Shown here: one piece after another, positions 55,271-63,696 of the stretch
Layout of the letters: every line of letters starts with the position of its first letter
Numbering within the stretch: position 1 is the first letter of the stretch
Assembly (NCBI RefSeq): GCF_900218065.1
Contig: NZ_OBMU01000001.1
Span: 1,452,650 to 1,516,649 of the forward strand
Direction of reading: 5' to 3'
Source: Novosphingobium sp. Chol11
GTDB lineage: Bacteria > Pseudomonadota > Alphaproteobacteria > Sphingomonadales > Sphingomonadaceae
Length of the DNA stretch: 64,000 bases
Made by a program: the position numbers and the translations under genes
The notes under the pieces: model-generated
The model's input: only the letters and a program-made list of their open reading frames with translations
Told to the model about the DNA's origin: nothing
Databases searched by the model: none

Positions 55271-55969
55271 ATGAGCCCTACAGCTTCCCCTCCTCGACGC
55301 CGCCGGTTCCGCTGGGTCCGCGCCATCTTCAAGCTTATGGGCGCGTTCGTTGTCCTGTCTCTGCTGCTGGTATTGATCTATCGCTTCGTGCCGCCGCCCG
55401 TGACGCTCACGATGCTGATGGACCCCAATGGGATCACCAAGGATTGGACCAGCCTGGATGAGATCGACCCGAATATGGCGCGGGCTGCGATCGCCGGAGA
55501 AGACAGCCGTTTTTGCAGCCATCATGGTTTCGATGCGGTCGCAATCGCGCAGGCGCTGCGGCACAATGCCAGTGGCGGACGGATAAGAGGCGGATCGACC
55601 ATCAGCCAGCAGACCGCGAAGAACGTGTTTCTGTTCCAGGGCGGCGGCTTCATCCGCAAGGGCTTTGAAGCCTGGTTCACCGTCCTGATCGAGGCGATCT
55701 GGGGAAAGCGGCGGATCATGGAAGTCTATCTGAACGTCGCCGAAACCGGGATCGGGACTTATGGGGTGCAGGCAGGCGCGATGCGCTATTTCCATCATGG
55801 CGCGGCCAAGCTGACGCGAGCGGAGGCCGCCAAGATCGCAGCCGTGCTGCCTCTGCCCAAGAAGCGCGCGGCGATCACCCCCCGGGGCTTCACGCGGCGC
55901 TATGGCAACAGCATCGCCGCCCGCATCAGCGTTGTGCAACGGGACGGGCTTGATAGCTGCGTGCGGTGA
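55271..55969 (+). CDS. mtgA: Monofunctional peptidoglycan transglycosylase
   Basis: 232 aa from ATG 55271. A basic N-terminus and one transmembrane helix (about residues 17-40) precede a GT51 domain with the catalytic Glu in IAGEDSRFCSHHGFD, RGGSTISQQTAKNVFL and KRRIMEVYLNVAETG. It polymerises glycan strands without transpeptidase activity. It stands alone between convergent and divergent neighbours. Confidence 0.95.
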   Translation: MSPTASPPRRRRFRWVRAIFKLMGAFVVLSLLLVLIYRFVPPPVTLTMLMDPNGITKDWTSLDEIDPNMARAAIAGEDSRFCSHHGFDAVAIAQALRHNASGGRIRGGSTISQQTAKNVFLFQGGGFIRKGFEAWFTVLIEAIWGKRRIMEVYLNVAETGIGTYGVQAGAMRYFHHGAAKLTRAEAAKIAAVLPLPKKRAAITPRGFTRRYGNSIAARISVVQRDGLDSCVR

Positions 55970-56016
55970 AACTCAGTCGGCGACAAGCGCGAGGCAGGCA
56001 TATTATCCCCAAGAAG

Positions 56017-56514
56017 TCAGCCCGTGAATGCAGGCGCATAGGCGACGCTACCTGAGGGCACCTGCTGAGCATTGAGCGTCAAGCGCATGAAATATTCAGG
56101 GGGCGCGCCTTCATAGCGTAGACGATCATCCTGTTCGAAGCCGAAGCGGCGATAATAAACCGGATCACCCAACACGACGCACCCGCCGGCTTCCAACGAG
56201 CTAAGCTGCGCCAGCCCTGCCCTGATCAAGGCCGAACCAATGCCTTGACCGTGACGGTCTGGCCGCACCGACACGGGACCAAGTCCATACCACTTGCAAT
56301 GCTGCTTGTTGATCACGATCGGCGAGAACGCCACATGTCCTAACAGATGGTCGCCGTCGATCGCGACCAGCGAGACCAGGAGATCGCCTGCTTCACGCAA
56401 TCTCTTGATGATGTCGGGCTCCGTATGATCACTGTGCGTCACATTGGCAAATGCCTGCGCTGTGACCTCAGCTATGGCTGAGCAATCGCTTTCCCGTTCT
56501 TGTCGAATATGCAT
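56017..56514 (-). CDS. GNAT-family N-acetyltransferase (YhbS-like)
   Basis: 165 aa from ATG 56514. The acetyl-CoA site is in GLGPVSVRPDRHGQGIGSALI (Q/RxxGxG/A motif), with VVLGDPVYYRRFGFE downstream, matching the YhbS type of GNAT. Substrate unknown. A terminator at 56642-56681 separates it from clpX upstream. Confidence 0.9.
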   Translation of the reverse strand: MHIRQERESDCSAIAEVTAQAFANVTHSDHTEPDIIKRLREAGDLLVSLVAIDGDHLLGHVAFSPIVINKQHCKWYGLGPVSVRPDRHGQGIGSALIRAGLAQLSSLEAGGCVVLGDPVYYRRFGFEQDDRLRYEGAPPEYFMRLTLNAQQVPSGSVAYAPAFTG

Positions 56515-56641
56515 CGGCAGACCATAGCCGACATATAAGGGTGCCGACCAGTTCGCGCTGCTCGCGCCGAACCCTGCCCCTGCTGCCTGCGGGAAGCCAG
56601 GACCTAAGCTCTGCCCCGCTCGGGACGGTCCGACATGCCAC

Positions 56642-56681
56642 AAAAATAGGCTCCGCTGGTGCGATCCAGCGGAGCCTTTTT
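56642..56681. terminator. Bidirectional intrinsic terminator after clpX
   Basis: A perfect 11-bp stem GGCTCCGCTGG / CCAGCGGAGCC with a TGCGAT loop is flanked by AAAAATA on one side and TTTTT on the other. It lies 22 bases past the clpX stop on the minus strand. Confidence 0.92.
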
Positions 56682-56702
56682 GCCGCGTCGAAGCTAGTGC
56701 CC

Positions 56703-57971
56703 TCAGGCTGCGTCTTCGGCGCGCTTGTCCTTGTCACTGAACACGCGGATAGGTTCCTTCGTCCCGGCGACGACATCCTTGTCCACGACCACCTCGCCGA
56801 CGCCTTCCATAGAAGGAAGGTCGAACATGGTGTCGAGCAGGATCGATTCCAGGATGGACCGTAGGCCGCGTGCGCCCGTCTTGCGCTCGATCGCCTTCCG
56901 CGCGATCGCCGTCAGAGCGTCGTCGGTGAAGCTGAGTTCGACATTTTCCATGTCGAACAGCTTGCCATATTGCTTCACCAGCGCGTTCTTGGGCTCGACC
57001 AGAATCTTGACCAGCGCGGCGACGTCCAAATCTTCCAGGGTCGCGATCACAGGCAGACGGCCGACGAACTCGGGAATGAGGCCGAACTTCAGCAGATCTT
57101 CCGGCTCGCTCTGGCGCAGCAATTCGCCAGTCTTGCGCTCCTCCGGGGCTGCCACATGGGCGCCGAAGCCGATCGACTTGGCTTCCAGACGGTCACCGAT
57201 GATCTTTTCCAGGCCCGCGAACGCGCCGCCGCAGATGAAGAGGATGTTGGTCGTGTCGACCTGCAGGAACTCCTGCTGCGGATGCTTGCGGCCGCCCTGC
57301 GGCGGAACCGAAGCGGTCGTACCTTCCATCAGCTTCAGCAGCGCCTGCTGCACGCCCTCGCCAGACACGTCGCGTGTGATCGAGGGATTCTCGGCCTTGC
57401 GGCTGATCTTGTCGATCTCGTCGATGTAGACGATGCCGCGCTGCGCCTTTTCGACATTATAGTCGGAGGCCTGGAGCAGCTTGAGGATGATGTTCTCGAC
57501 ATCCTCGCCCACATAGCCCGCCTCGGTCAGGGTCGTGGCGTCTGCCATGGTGAAGGGCACGTCGAACGTCTTGGCCAGCGTCTGCGCGAGCAGCGTCTTG
57601 CCGCAGCCGGTGGGGCCGACGAGCAGGATGTTCGATTTCGCCAATTCCACCTCGCCCGGCTTGGTGCCGTGGTTGAGGCGCTTATAGTGGTTGTGGACCG
57701 CGACCGACAGGACGCGCTTCGCCCGGTTCTGGCCGATCACATAATCGTCCAGCACATCGCAGATTTCCTGCGGGGTAGGCACGCCGCCATCCTTCTTGCC
57801 GACGAGACCGCCCTTGGTCTCTTCGCGGATGATGTCGTTGCACAGTTCCACGCACTCGTCGCAGATGAAGACGGTCGGCCCCGCGATCAGCTTACGCACC
57901 TCATGCTGCGACTTGCCGCAGAAGGAGCAGTAAAGCGTGCTTTTGGAATCGGAGCCTGTAAGCTTAGTCAT
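56703..57971 (-). CDS. clpX: ATP-dependent Clp protease ATP-binding subunit ClpX
   Basis: 422 aa. The N-terminal C4 zinc finger is [11 protein letters not shown]...ICDECVELC; then AAA+ motifs Walker A GPTGCGKT, Walker B IVYIDEID, the pore loop GYVGEDVEN, and the IGF-loop region for ClpP contact ([17 protein letters not shown]). It unfolds substrates for ClpP, and in alphaproteobacteria degrades CtrA with CpdR help. Last of tig-[GT2]-clpP-clpX; 132 bases separate it from clpP, with a palindrome in the gap. Confidence 0.98.
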   Translation of the reverse strand: MTKLTGSDSKSTLYCSFCGKSQHEVRKLIAGPTVFICDECVELCNDIIREETKGGLVGKKDGGVPTPQEICDVLDDYVIGQNRAKRVLSVAVHNHYKRLNHGTKPGEVELAKSNILLVGPTGCGKTLLAQTLAKTFDVPFTMADATTLTEAGYVGEDVENIILKLLQASDYNVEKAQRGIVYIDEIDKISRKAENPSITRDVSGEGVQQALLKLMEGTTASVPPQGGRKHPQQEFLQVDTTNILFICGGAFAGLEKIIGDRLEAKSIGFGAHVAAPEERKTGELLRQSEPEDLLKFGLIPEFVGRLPVIATLEDLDVAALVKILVEPKNALVKQYGKLFDMENVELSFTDDALTAIARKAIERKTGARGLRSILESILLDTMFDLPSMEGVGEVVVDKDVVAGTKEPIRVFSDKDKRAEDAA

Positions 57972-58031
57972 TCGCCAATCTTTCCTCCCTGCCCCAAGCG
58001 AAAAACCGCGACGGCGAGGGATATTCTGGTC

Positions 58032-58046
58032 CTAGGATCATCCTAG
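58032..58046. repeat. 15-base palindrome between clpP and clpX
   Basis: CTAGGAT and ATCCTAG (7 bp, perfect) flank a single C, 61 bases upstream of clpX. Candidate operator; no family assigned. Confidence 0.45.
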
Positions 58047-58103
58047 ACCGCGTCGCGCTGGTTTCACAAGGGGAGAAAACAGCGCGCGCGATTAAGATCC
58101 ATG

Positions 58104-58739
58104 TCAGCTGTCAGTCGTTTCGGGAGCGGCCGGACGGCGGTCAAATACCTCGTCCACAAGGCCGAAAGCCTTCGCCTCTTCCGCTTCGAGGAAGGTATCG
58201 CGGTCCATAGCCCGCTCCACCTCTTCCAGCGACTTGCCGGTATATTTGACATAAAGGTCGTTCAGGCGGCGGCGAATCCTCAGGATTTCCTTCGCCTGAA
58301 TCTCGATGTCCGACGCCATGCCCTGAGCGCCGCCCGACGGCTGGTGCACCATGATGCGCGCGTTGGACAGCGCGATGCGCTTGCCCGGTTCACCGGCGGC
58401 AAGCAGGAAGCTGCCCATCGAAGCGGCTTGACCGATGCAGACGGTGCCGACCTGCGGGCGGATATATTTCATGGTATCGTGGATCGCCATGCCCGCCGTA
58501 ACGACACCGCCTGGCGAGTTGATGTACATCCAGATGTCCTTCTTCGGATTTTCCGACTCGAGGAACAGGAGCTGGGCTACGATCAGCGAGGCCATATGAT
58601 CCTCGACCTGACCGGTCACGAAGATGATCCGTTCACGCAGCAGGCGGGAATAAATGTCGAAACTGCGCTCGCCGCGATTGGATTGTTCGATGACGATAGG
58701 AACAAGCGCAGCCATCGGATCAGACATGATATCGGTCAT
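58104..58739 (-). CDS. clpP: ATP-dependent Clp protease proteolytic subunit ClpP
   Basis: 211 aa. Catalytic Ser is in [14 protein letters not shown], His in [15 protein letters not shown], and Asp in the [10 protein letters not shown] segment. The hydrophobic [16 protein letters not shown] loop is typical. It forms the tetradecameric protease used by ClpX. The start at 58739 is ATG; a second ATG four codons in (MSDPMA) is possible. An RpoH-type promoter lies 35-63 bases upstream. Confidence 0.98.
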   Translation of the reverse strand: MTDIMSDPMAALVPIVIEQSNRGERSFDIYSRLLRERIIFVTGQVEDHMASLIVAQLLFLESENPKKDIWMYINSPGGVVTAGMAIHDTMKYIRPQVGTVCIGQAASMGSFLLAAGEPGKRIALSNARIMVHQPSGGAQGMASDIEIQAKEILRIRRRLNDLYVKYTGKSLEEVERAMDRDTFLEAEEAKAFGLVDEVFDRRPAAPETTDS

Positions 58740-58773
58740 TTTGCTCTTTCAGGGTGATTTTTGCCCGCTCTCT

Positions 58774-58802
58774 ACATCGGCACAAAAGCGGGCAGGTTCA
58801 AG
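58774..58802 (-). promoter_or_regulatory. Candidate RpoH (sigma-32) promoter of clpP
   Basis: On the minus strand CTTG (58802-58799) is followed after 18 bases by CCGATGT (58780-58774). The alphaproteobacterial RpoH consensus is roughly CTTG, 17-18 bases, CYTATNT, so six of seven -10 positions agree. It fits clpP being a heat-shock gene and lies entirely in the gap after the GT2 gene. Confidence 0.6.
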
Positions 58803-58828
58803 GGGTACTGTGAGGAGCTGGCGCAGCT

Positions 58829-59815
58829 TCAATCGCGTGGTCCGAAATCCGACGGCGCGCGGAAGGTGAGATAGGCCAGGCGGCGGACTTCCCGCCGCCC
58901 GCGCACGACAGTGTCCAGGATCAGCCCGCACATTCCCGACAGCGTAGCGAGGATCATCAAACCAGTGACGAGGATCGCGGTGGGGAAGCGGGGAACAAGC
59001 CCGGTCTCAAGATAGGTGATGATGAGCGGCGTTGCGAGGGTGATGCCCGTCAGCGCCAGCAACACCGCCAAGATGCCGAAGAAAAGTATAGGCTTTTCGA
59101 TGCGGTAGAGTGTGAAGATCGTGCGCAGGATGCGCCAGCCATCCCGGTAGGTCGACAGCTTGCTGGTCGAGCCTTCCGGCCGCGCACCATAAGCGGTCAT
59201 GATTTCAGACACGGGCATGGCCAGTTCGAGCGCGTGGACACTGATTTCCGTTTCGATCTCGAAGCCCGCCGAAAGCACTGGAAAACTTTTCACGAACCGG
59301 CGCGAAAAGACGCGGTAGCCCGTCAATATGTCGGTGAAGCTCCGTCCGAACAGCTGCTTCAGCAGGCCGGTAAGCGCCCAGTTGCCGAAGCGATGGCCCC
59401 GCCGATAGGCTTCTTCCACCTCGCTCCGCCGTGCCCCGACGACCATGTCGAGATTATCTTCCAACATCGCGGCGATAAGCCGGGGCGCGGCGGCCGCTTC
59501 GTAGGTCGCGTCCCCATCCGCCATGACATAGATGTCCGCGTCCACATCGGCGAACATGCGCCGGACGACATGGCCCTTCCCCTGCTGGGTCACTCGCCGG
59601 ACGATAGCGCCCGCATTGACGGCCAGTTCGTAGCTGCCGTCAGTGCTGTTATTGTCGAAGACATAGATGTCGGCTGCCGGGAGCGCGCGGCGGAAATCCT
59701 GCACCGTCTGCACGATGGCGCCAGCTTCATTATAGCAGGGCAGGATCACGGCAATGCGAGGACCCGCCGTCCCCTGCCCGCTTGCCACTGCCGGAAATTC
59801 CTTCATCTGCCCCAT
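58829..59815 (-). CDS. Family 2 glycosyltransferase, dolichyl-phosphate-mannose-synthase-like
   Basis: 328 aa from ATG 59815 (ATG 59806 also possible). The GT2 core is RIAVILPCYNEAGAIVQTV, IYVFDNNSTDGSYE, YVMADGDATYE (DGD metal site) and FTDILTGYRVFSRRFVKSF, the DPM1/GtrB-type pattern. Two C-terminal transmembrane helices (about residues 250-275 and 285-310). It probably makes a polyprenyl-phosphate sugar for periplasmic transfer. It is inserted between tig and clpP, which are usually adjacent; a terminator separates it from tig. Confidence 0.9.
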   Translation of the reverse strand: MGQMKEFPAVASGQGTAGPRIAVILPCYNEAGAIVQTVQDFRRALPAADIYVFDNNSTDGSYELAVNAGAIVRRVTQQGKGHVVRRMFADVDADIYVMADGDATYEAAAAPRLIAAMLEDNLDMVVGARRSEVEEAYRRGHRFGNWALTGLLKQLFGRSFTDILTGYRVFSRRFVKSFPVLSAGFEIETEISVHALELAMPVSEIMTAYGARPEGSTSKLSTYRDGWRILRTIFTLYRIEKPILFFGILAVLLALTGITLATPLIITYLETGLVPRFPTAILVTGLMILATLSGMCGLILDTVVRGRREVRRLAYLTFRAPSDFGPRD

Positions 59816-59882
59816 GCCTTCCGCCGAACGCCCCCTCGCTAGGACGGCCAAGATTAATATTTCGTCTGCCCCTCGCCAAAGG

Positions 59883-59918
59883 AAAAGCGCCCGCGCTTCC
59901 TGTCGAAGCCGGGCGCTC
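59883..59918 (-). terminator. Intrinsic terminator after tig
   Basis: On the minus strand AGCGCCCGGCTTC pairs with GAAGCGCGGGCGCT (one bulged base) around a GACAG loop and is followed by TTTTCC. It lies 22 bases past the tig stop and ahead of the GT2 gene. Confidence 0.8.
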
Positions 59919-59940
59919 GTCCGTTCAGGCGTTGAGAGCC

Positions 59941-61542
59941 TTATTCAGCCTTTGCGGCAGCCTTCTTCGGAGCAGCCTTCTTCGCCTTGGGCTTTTCCTC
60001 AGCGGCGGCTTCTTCAGCTACGGCGTCATCCTTCTTGGCAGCAGCCTTCTTCGCGGGAGCCTTCTTGGCAGGGGCTTCTTCCGCCGCGGGCGCTGCTTCG
60101 TCAGCTTCGGCTGCCTTCTTCTTGGGCGCCGCCTTCTTGGCCTTGGGCTTTTCGTCATGATCATGGTGATCATGGCCGCAGCCGGGGCCGTGTACGTGGG
60201 GCTTCAGATCGCCATCTTCCGCTTCGATCGCAGCTTCCAGCTCTTCGCGGCTGACGGCACGATCGGTGACTTCGGCCTTGTCGAACAGGAAGTCGACGAC
60301 CTTGTCCTCGTAAAGCGGCGCGCGCAGCTGGGCGGCCGCCATCGGATCCTGGCGGACATATTGAACGAAGCGCTCACGATCCTGCGGGCTGTACTGCTGA
60401 GCAGCCTGCATGATCAGACGGTTCATTTCCTGGTCGGAAACGGTCACCCCATTGGCCTGGCCGATTTCCGAGAGCAGAAGACCGAGGCGCACGCGACGAA
60501 CGGCGATGGCGCGATAATCTTCCTTCTCCGCTTCCATTTCCTTCAGAGCGGCTTCCGGATCAGCCTCATGGCTGGCTTCATGCTGAAGCTGGGCCCAGAT
60601 CTGGTTGAATTCGGCTTCCACCATGCTCGGCGGCACGTCGAAATCATGCGCAGCAGCCAGCTGATCGAGCAGCTTGCGCTTCATATAGGTGCGGGTCAGG
60701 CCGTTATGCTCCTGCTCGATCTGGCCCTTCAGAAGCTCCTTGAGCTTATCCAGACCTTCAAGACCGAGCGACTTGGCGAAATCATCGTCCAGCTTGGGCT
60801 TGTCGGCATCCAGGATGGCTTTCACCGTCACATCGAAGGTAGCTTCCTTGCCAGCCAGATGCGCCGCGCCATAATCTTCGGGGAAGGTGACGCTGATGGT
60901 CTTTTCTTCGCCCTTCTTGACGCCGGTCAGCTGCTCTTCGAAGCCCGGGATGAACTGGCCCGAACCGATCTTCAGCTTCACATCTTCGGCCGAACCGCCT
61001 TCAAAGGCTTCGCCGTCGACCTTGCCGACGAAATCGATGGTCAGCGTGTCGCCATCCTTCGCCTTGTGCGAAGCGGCATGTTCTTCCAGCGCGCCCTGCT
61101 GGGTCGCAATGCGGCCAGCAGCCTCATCGACCTGCGAATCGGCGACTTCGACCGTCAGGCGCTCCAGCTTCAAACCTTCGATGCTGGGCGCGGCGATTTC
61201 AGGCAGCACTTCCAGCTCGACCTTCACCTCGGCGTCGTTGCCGAACTCAAAGCCTTCGTCCAGCTCGACGGACGGCTGCATCGCGGGGCGCAGCTTGTTG
61301 TCAGCGATCAGCTTCTGAATGCTTTCCTGGATCGAATTGTTGAGCGCGTCGCGCTGCAGCGATTCCCCATGCATCTTCTTGACGAGATTGGCGGGAACCT
61401 TGCCAGGGCGGAAACCGGGCATGCGGACCTGCGGCGCAATCGTGGCCACTTCCTTTTCCACGCGGGCGTCGATGTCCTTCGACGTGATGGTCACGGTGTA
61501 GGCGCGCTTCAGGCCCTCGTTCAACGTCTCGACAGTCTGCAT
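59941..61542 (-). CDS. tig: Trigger factor with His-rich segment and long Lys/Ala-rich C-terminal tail
   Basis: 533 aa, about 100 more than E. coli trigger factor. The ribosome-binding signature is VRMPGFRPGKVPANLVKK (about residues 38-55), then the FKBP-type PPIase domain (DGDTLTIDFVGKVDGEAF, QFIPGFEEQLTG) and the helical arm domain. Residues about 449-464 are His-rich (HVHGPGCGHDHHDHDE), and 465-533 form a histone-H1-like Ala/Lys/Pro/Glu tail with KPKAKKAAPKK occurring twice. It is a ribosome-associated chaperone; the His segment suggests metal binding and the basic tail may bind RNA or the ribosome (inference). Start ATG 61542 begins MQTVETLNEG. Confidence 0.96.
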   Translation of the reverse strand: MQTVETLNEGLKRAYTVTITSKDIDARVEKEVATIAPQVRMPGFRPGKVPANLVKKMHGESLQRDALNNSIQESIQKLIADNKLRPAMQPSVELDEGFEFGNDAEVKVELEVLPEIAAPSIEGLKLERLTVEVADSQVDEAAGRIATQQGALEEHAASHKAKDGDTLTIDFVGKVDGEAFEGGSAEDVKLKIGSGQFIPGFEEQLTGVKKGEEKTISVTFPEDYGAAHLAGKEATFDVTVKAILDADKPKLDDDFAKSLGLEGLDKLKELLKGQIEQEHNGLTRTYMKRKLLDQLAAAHDFDVPPSMVEAEFNQIWAQLQHEASHEADPEAALKEMEAEKEDYRAIAVRRVRLGLLLSEIGQANGVTVSDQEMNRLIMQAAQQYSPQDRERFVQYVRQDPMAAAQLRAPLYEDKVVDFLFDKAEVTDRAVSREELEAAIEAEDGDLKPHVHGPGCGHDHHDHDEKPKAKKAAPKKKAAEADEAAPAAEEAPAKKAPAKKAAAKKDDAVAEEAAAEEKPKAKKAAPKKAAAKAE

Positions 61543-61609
61543 CTCTTCTCTCAAACGCTTTCTTCAGCTGAATTCAGGTGGCGCCTGACATGATCCAAGC
61601 CGGGCGCAC

Positions 61610-61694
61610 TGGTGCGGGCGAAGGGACTCGAACCCCCACATCTTGCGATACCAGAACCTAAATCTGGCGCGTCTACCAGTTTCGCCACGCCCGC
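61610..61694 (-). tRNA. tRNA-Leu (anticodon UAG)
   Basis: An 85-nt class II tRNA with encoded CCA. Acceptor GCGGGCG / CGCCCGC, anticodon stem CCAGA/TCTGG enclosing TTTAGGT (anticodon TAG), a long variable arm (TATCGCAAGATGT region), and a T-arm with GGTTCGAGTCCC. It is co-oriented with tig, 67 bases upstream of it. Confidence 0.96.
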
Positions 61695-61811
61695 ATCGGC
61701 CGCCGGTCGGCGCGGCATAGAGAAAAGCATCCGGGGAGGCAAGCAAATGTGGATAACTTGCCTGGAACTTGCGCGAGGCCCCGCGCGTAGCCTTCAATGA
61801 AGGAGAAAAGC

Positions 61812-62003
61812 ATGGCCACTCAGCCCGACCCCGAGCCGATCGGCGTCCCCCCGCCCGATACGATCCAGCCGCAGTCTCCACCAGAGTCGCCCCCGCCTTC
61901 GACCCCGGACGAAACCCCGGCGGGCGAGCCGCCGGAAGTCGTTCCTACGCAGCCAGATTATGATCAGCCGGACCGCTCGGTTCCGGAGCTTCCACCGGAC
62001 TGA
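61812..62003 (+). CDS. Small proline-rich protein
   Basis: 63 aa from ATG 61812, preceded by AAGGAG at ideal distance. About one third Pro, with Glu, Asp and Thr, no hydrophobic segment: an intrinsically disordered acidic protein. No recognisable family. The good ribosome-binding site and codon usage support translation, but function is unknown. Confidence 0.6.
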   Translation: MATQPDPEPIGVPPPDTIQPQSPPESPPPSTPDETPAGEPPEVVPTQPDYDQPDRSVPELPPD

Positions 62004-62159
62004 TCCTGATTCCGTGCGAAATTTACACGGGCGGCGAAAATTTTTTCGCCGCTTGATCCAGATCGACCTTCCGGCGCTGGACAGGCCCCTGCAAGCATGA
62101 TTGAACTGTGACAGATAAAAGAAAGCGGGAGAGGCGCGGCTGACATCAAGGGGGTCAAC

Positions 62160-62759
62160 GTGCATCGTGTTCGCGCCAAGTTAGACTGGTTCAAGACCGT
62201 AATTCTTCCTCAAGAAGCCGCCCTTCGCGGTCGGCTCCGGAGGATACTCCCTTCCACCCATGAGCTTGACGACATGGTGGCAGAGGTCATGGCCCGCGCC
62301 TTCGCCACCGAAAATTGGGAAAATGTCACCACAGGACGCGCTTACCTGTTCACCATCGCCCGCAACCTGGTGATCGACAATGCCCGGCGCAACAAGGTGG
62401 TGAGTTTCGAAACCATCGCAGACCTTGAGCTGTTGCAAGGCGACAGCAATGTCGAAGCTCAACTGCACGCACGCGAGGCGCTGCGCCAGATCGAAGCCAT
62501 CGTGGAATCCCTGCCGCCGCAATGCCGTAGGGTTTTTATCCTTCGACGGATTCACGAAAGGTCGATGCTGGAAATAGCGGCGGAGATGTCCCTATCCGTT
62601 TCTACAGTTGAAAAACATCTGGCCAAAGCCATCGCTATAGTTATGCGGGCTTGGTCAGAACGCGAGGAAACGGATTTCGAACGTGCAAGCGTCGGGGCCA
62701 GGATCAAACAGCAGGGAAGAGGTCGAGGCGGAAGCCGCGCGCCTGCTGGCAAAGCTTAA
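62160..62759 (+). CDS. ECF sigma factor, FecI-like
   Basis: 199 aa, GTG start with AAGGGGG about 6 bases upstream. Region 2 runs about residues 15-80 (HELDDMVAEVMARAF, GRAYLFTIARNLVIDNARR); region 4 about 110-165 (LPPQCRRVFILRRIHERSMLEIAAEMSLSVSTVEKHL). Such factors are normally held by a FecR-type anti-sigma protein, here encoded next. The C-terminal about 25 residues are a Gly/Arg-rich extension lying in the overlap with the FecR gene. Confidence 0.93.
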   Translation: MHRVRAKLDWFKTVILPQEAALRGRLRRILPSTHELDDMVAEVMARAFATENWENVTTGRAYLFTIARNLVIDNARRNKVVSFETIADLELLQGDSNVEAQLHAREALRQIEAIVESLPPQCRRVFILRRIHERSMLEIAAEMSLSVSTVEKHLAKAIAIVMRAWSEREETDFERASVGARIKQQGRGRGGSRAPAGKA

Positions 62760-63696
62760 CAGCAATCCGACTGCCCAAGACGAAGCCGACATTTGCGCCT
62801 GGATCGAAGCAGATCCGCGCCACGCAATCGCCTATGCTCGGGCCGAGGCTGCCTGGGAAGCTGCGGAACGACTGAAAAGCGCGGCGGCTGATGTCAATCT
62901 GCCCCCCGTCAGCGAGGTCGTTACTGAAGAGCAGCAGCGCCGCCTGTCGCGCAACATCATGATCGTGGCTGGCATCGCGGTGATCCTGTTCATTCTTGCC
63001 GCGATCGTCACGGTCCGCACCTTCAACGATGTCGATCATCACGAAACGCGAATCGGCGAAATCCGCACGATCAGTTTGCCTGATGGTTCCCGCCTTCACC
63101 TCAACAGCGACAGTGCGGTCGATGTCCGCTTCACGAGCAACGGCCGCAAGGTTAGGCTGTTGAAGGGAGAAGCCGCGATCGAGGTTGCCCCGGACGCGCA
63201 TCGCGAATTTGATGTGGAGGCACGGTCTGCAATCGTGCGCGCGCGGGATACGGCGCTAAACCTGCGCCTTCGGCCATCCCTGATCGAACTGACGGTTACA
63301 AAGGGCACCGCCATCGTGAGTTGCGGCAATCGCCCGCCGCGCCAGGTCGCTGCGGGTAATGGCGCGGTGCTGCAACCACGAAGCTTCGTGCTGACCCGGC
63401 TCGATCCCAATGTCGTCCGGCAACGCACGGCATGGCGTAAGCAACTGGTGCACCTGGAAGGCGAAACCATCGAACAGGCGGCCGGGGAGTTTAATCGCTA
63501 CCGGGACGCGCCGATCCTGATCGGAGATGCCCGCGTATCCGCGCTGCGCATCGGCGGTGAATTCCACATAGGCGACAGCGGCAAGTTCCTGTCCCTGCTT
63601 CAATCTCGCTTGCCCGTGCGGGCGGTGAGCGGAGACGATGGGTCGATCATGCTTCTTTACCGCGACGCGCCCATCGCAGAAGACAGCGGGATCTAG
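62683..63696 (+). CDS. FecR-like anti-sigma/sigma-regulator protein
   Basis: 337 aa, GTG start. The N-terminal DUF4880-like domain is [32 protein letters not shown] (shown in part by AARLLAKL and [17 protein letters not shown]). One transmembrane helix (about 92-112) and a periplasmic FecR domain ([30 protein letters not shown]) follow, with a C-terminal STN-like part. The conserved N-domain begins near residue 12, so the 77-base overlap with the sigma gene seems real. No TonB-dependent receptor follows; the next gene is convergent. Confidence 0.9.
   Translation: MQASGPGSNSREEVEAEAARLLAKLNSNPTAQDEADICAWIEADPRHAIAYARAEAAWEAAERLKSAAADVNLPPVSEVVTEEQQRRLSRNIMIVAGIAVILFILAAIVTVRTFNDVDHHETRIGEIRTISLPDGSRLHLNSDSAVDVRFTSNGRKVRLLKGEAAIEVAPDAHREFDVEARSAIVRARDTALNLRLRPSLIELTVTKGTAIVSCGNRPPRQVAAGNGAVLQPRSFVLTRLDPNVVRQRTAWRKQLVHLEGETIEQAAGEFNRYRDAPILIGDARVSALRIGGEFHIGDSGKFLSLLQSRLPVRAVSGDDGSIMLLYRDAPIAEDSGI

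Noticed and set aside
59782-61593. A 603-codon plus-strand frame
   Set aside because: It is antisense to tig; the minus strand has a full trigger-factor domain order.
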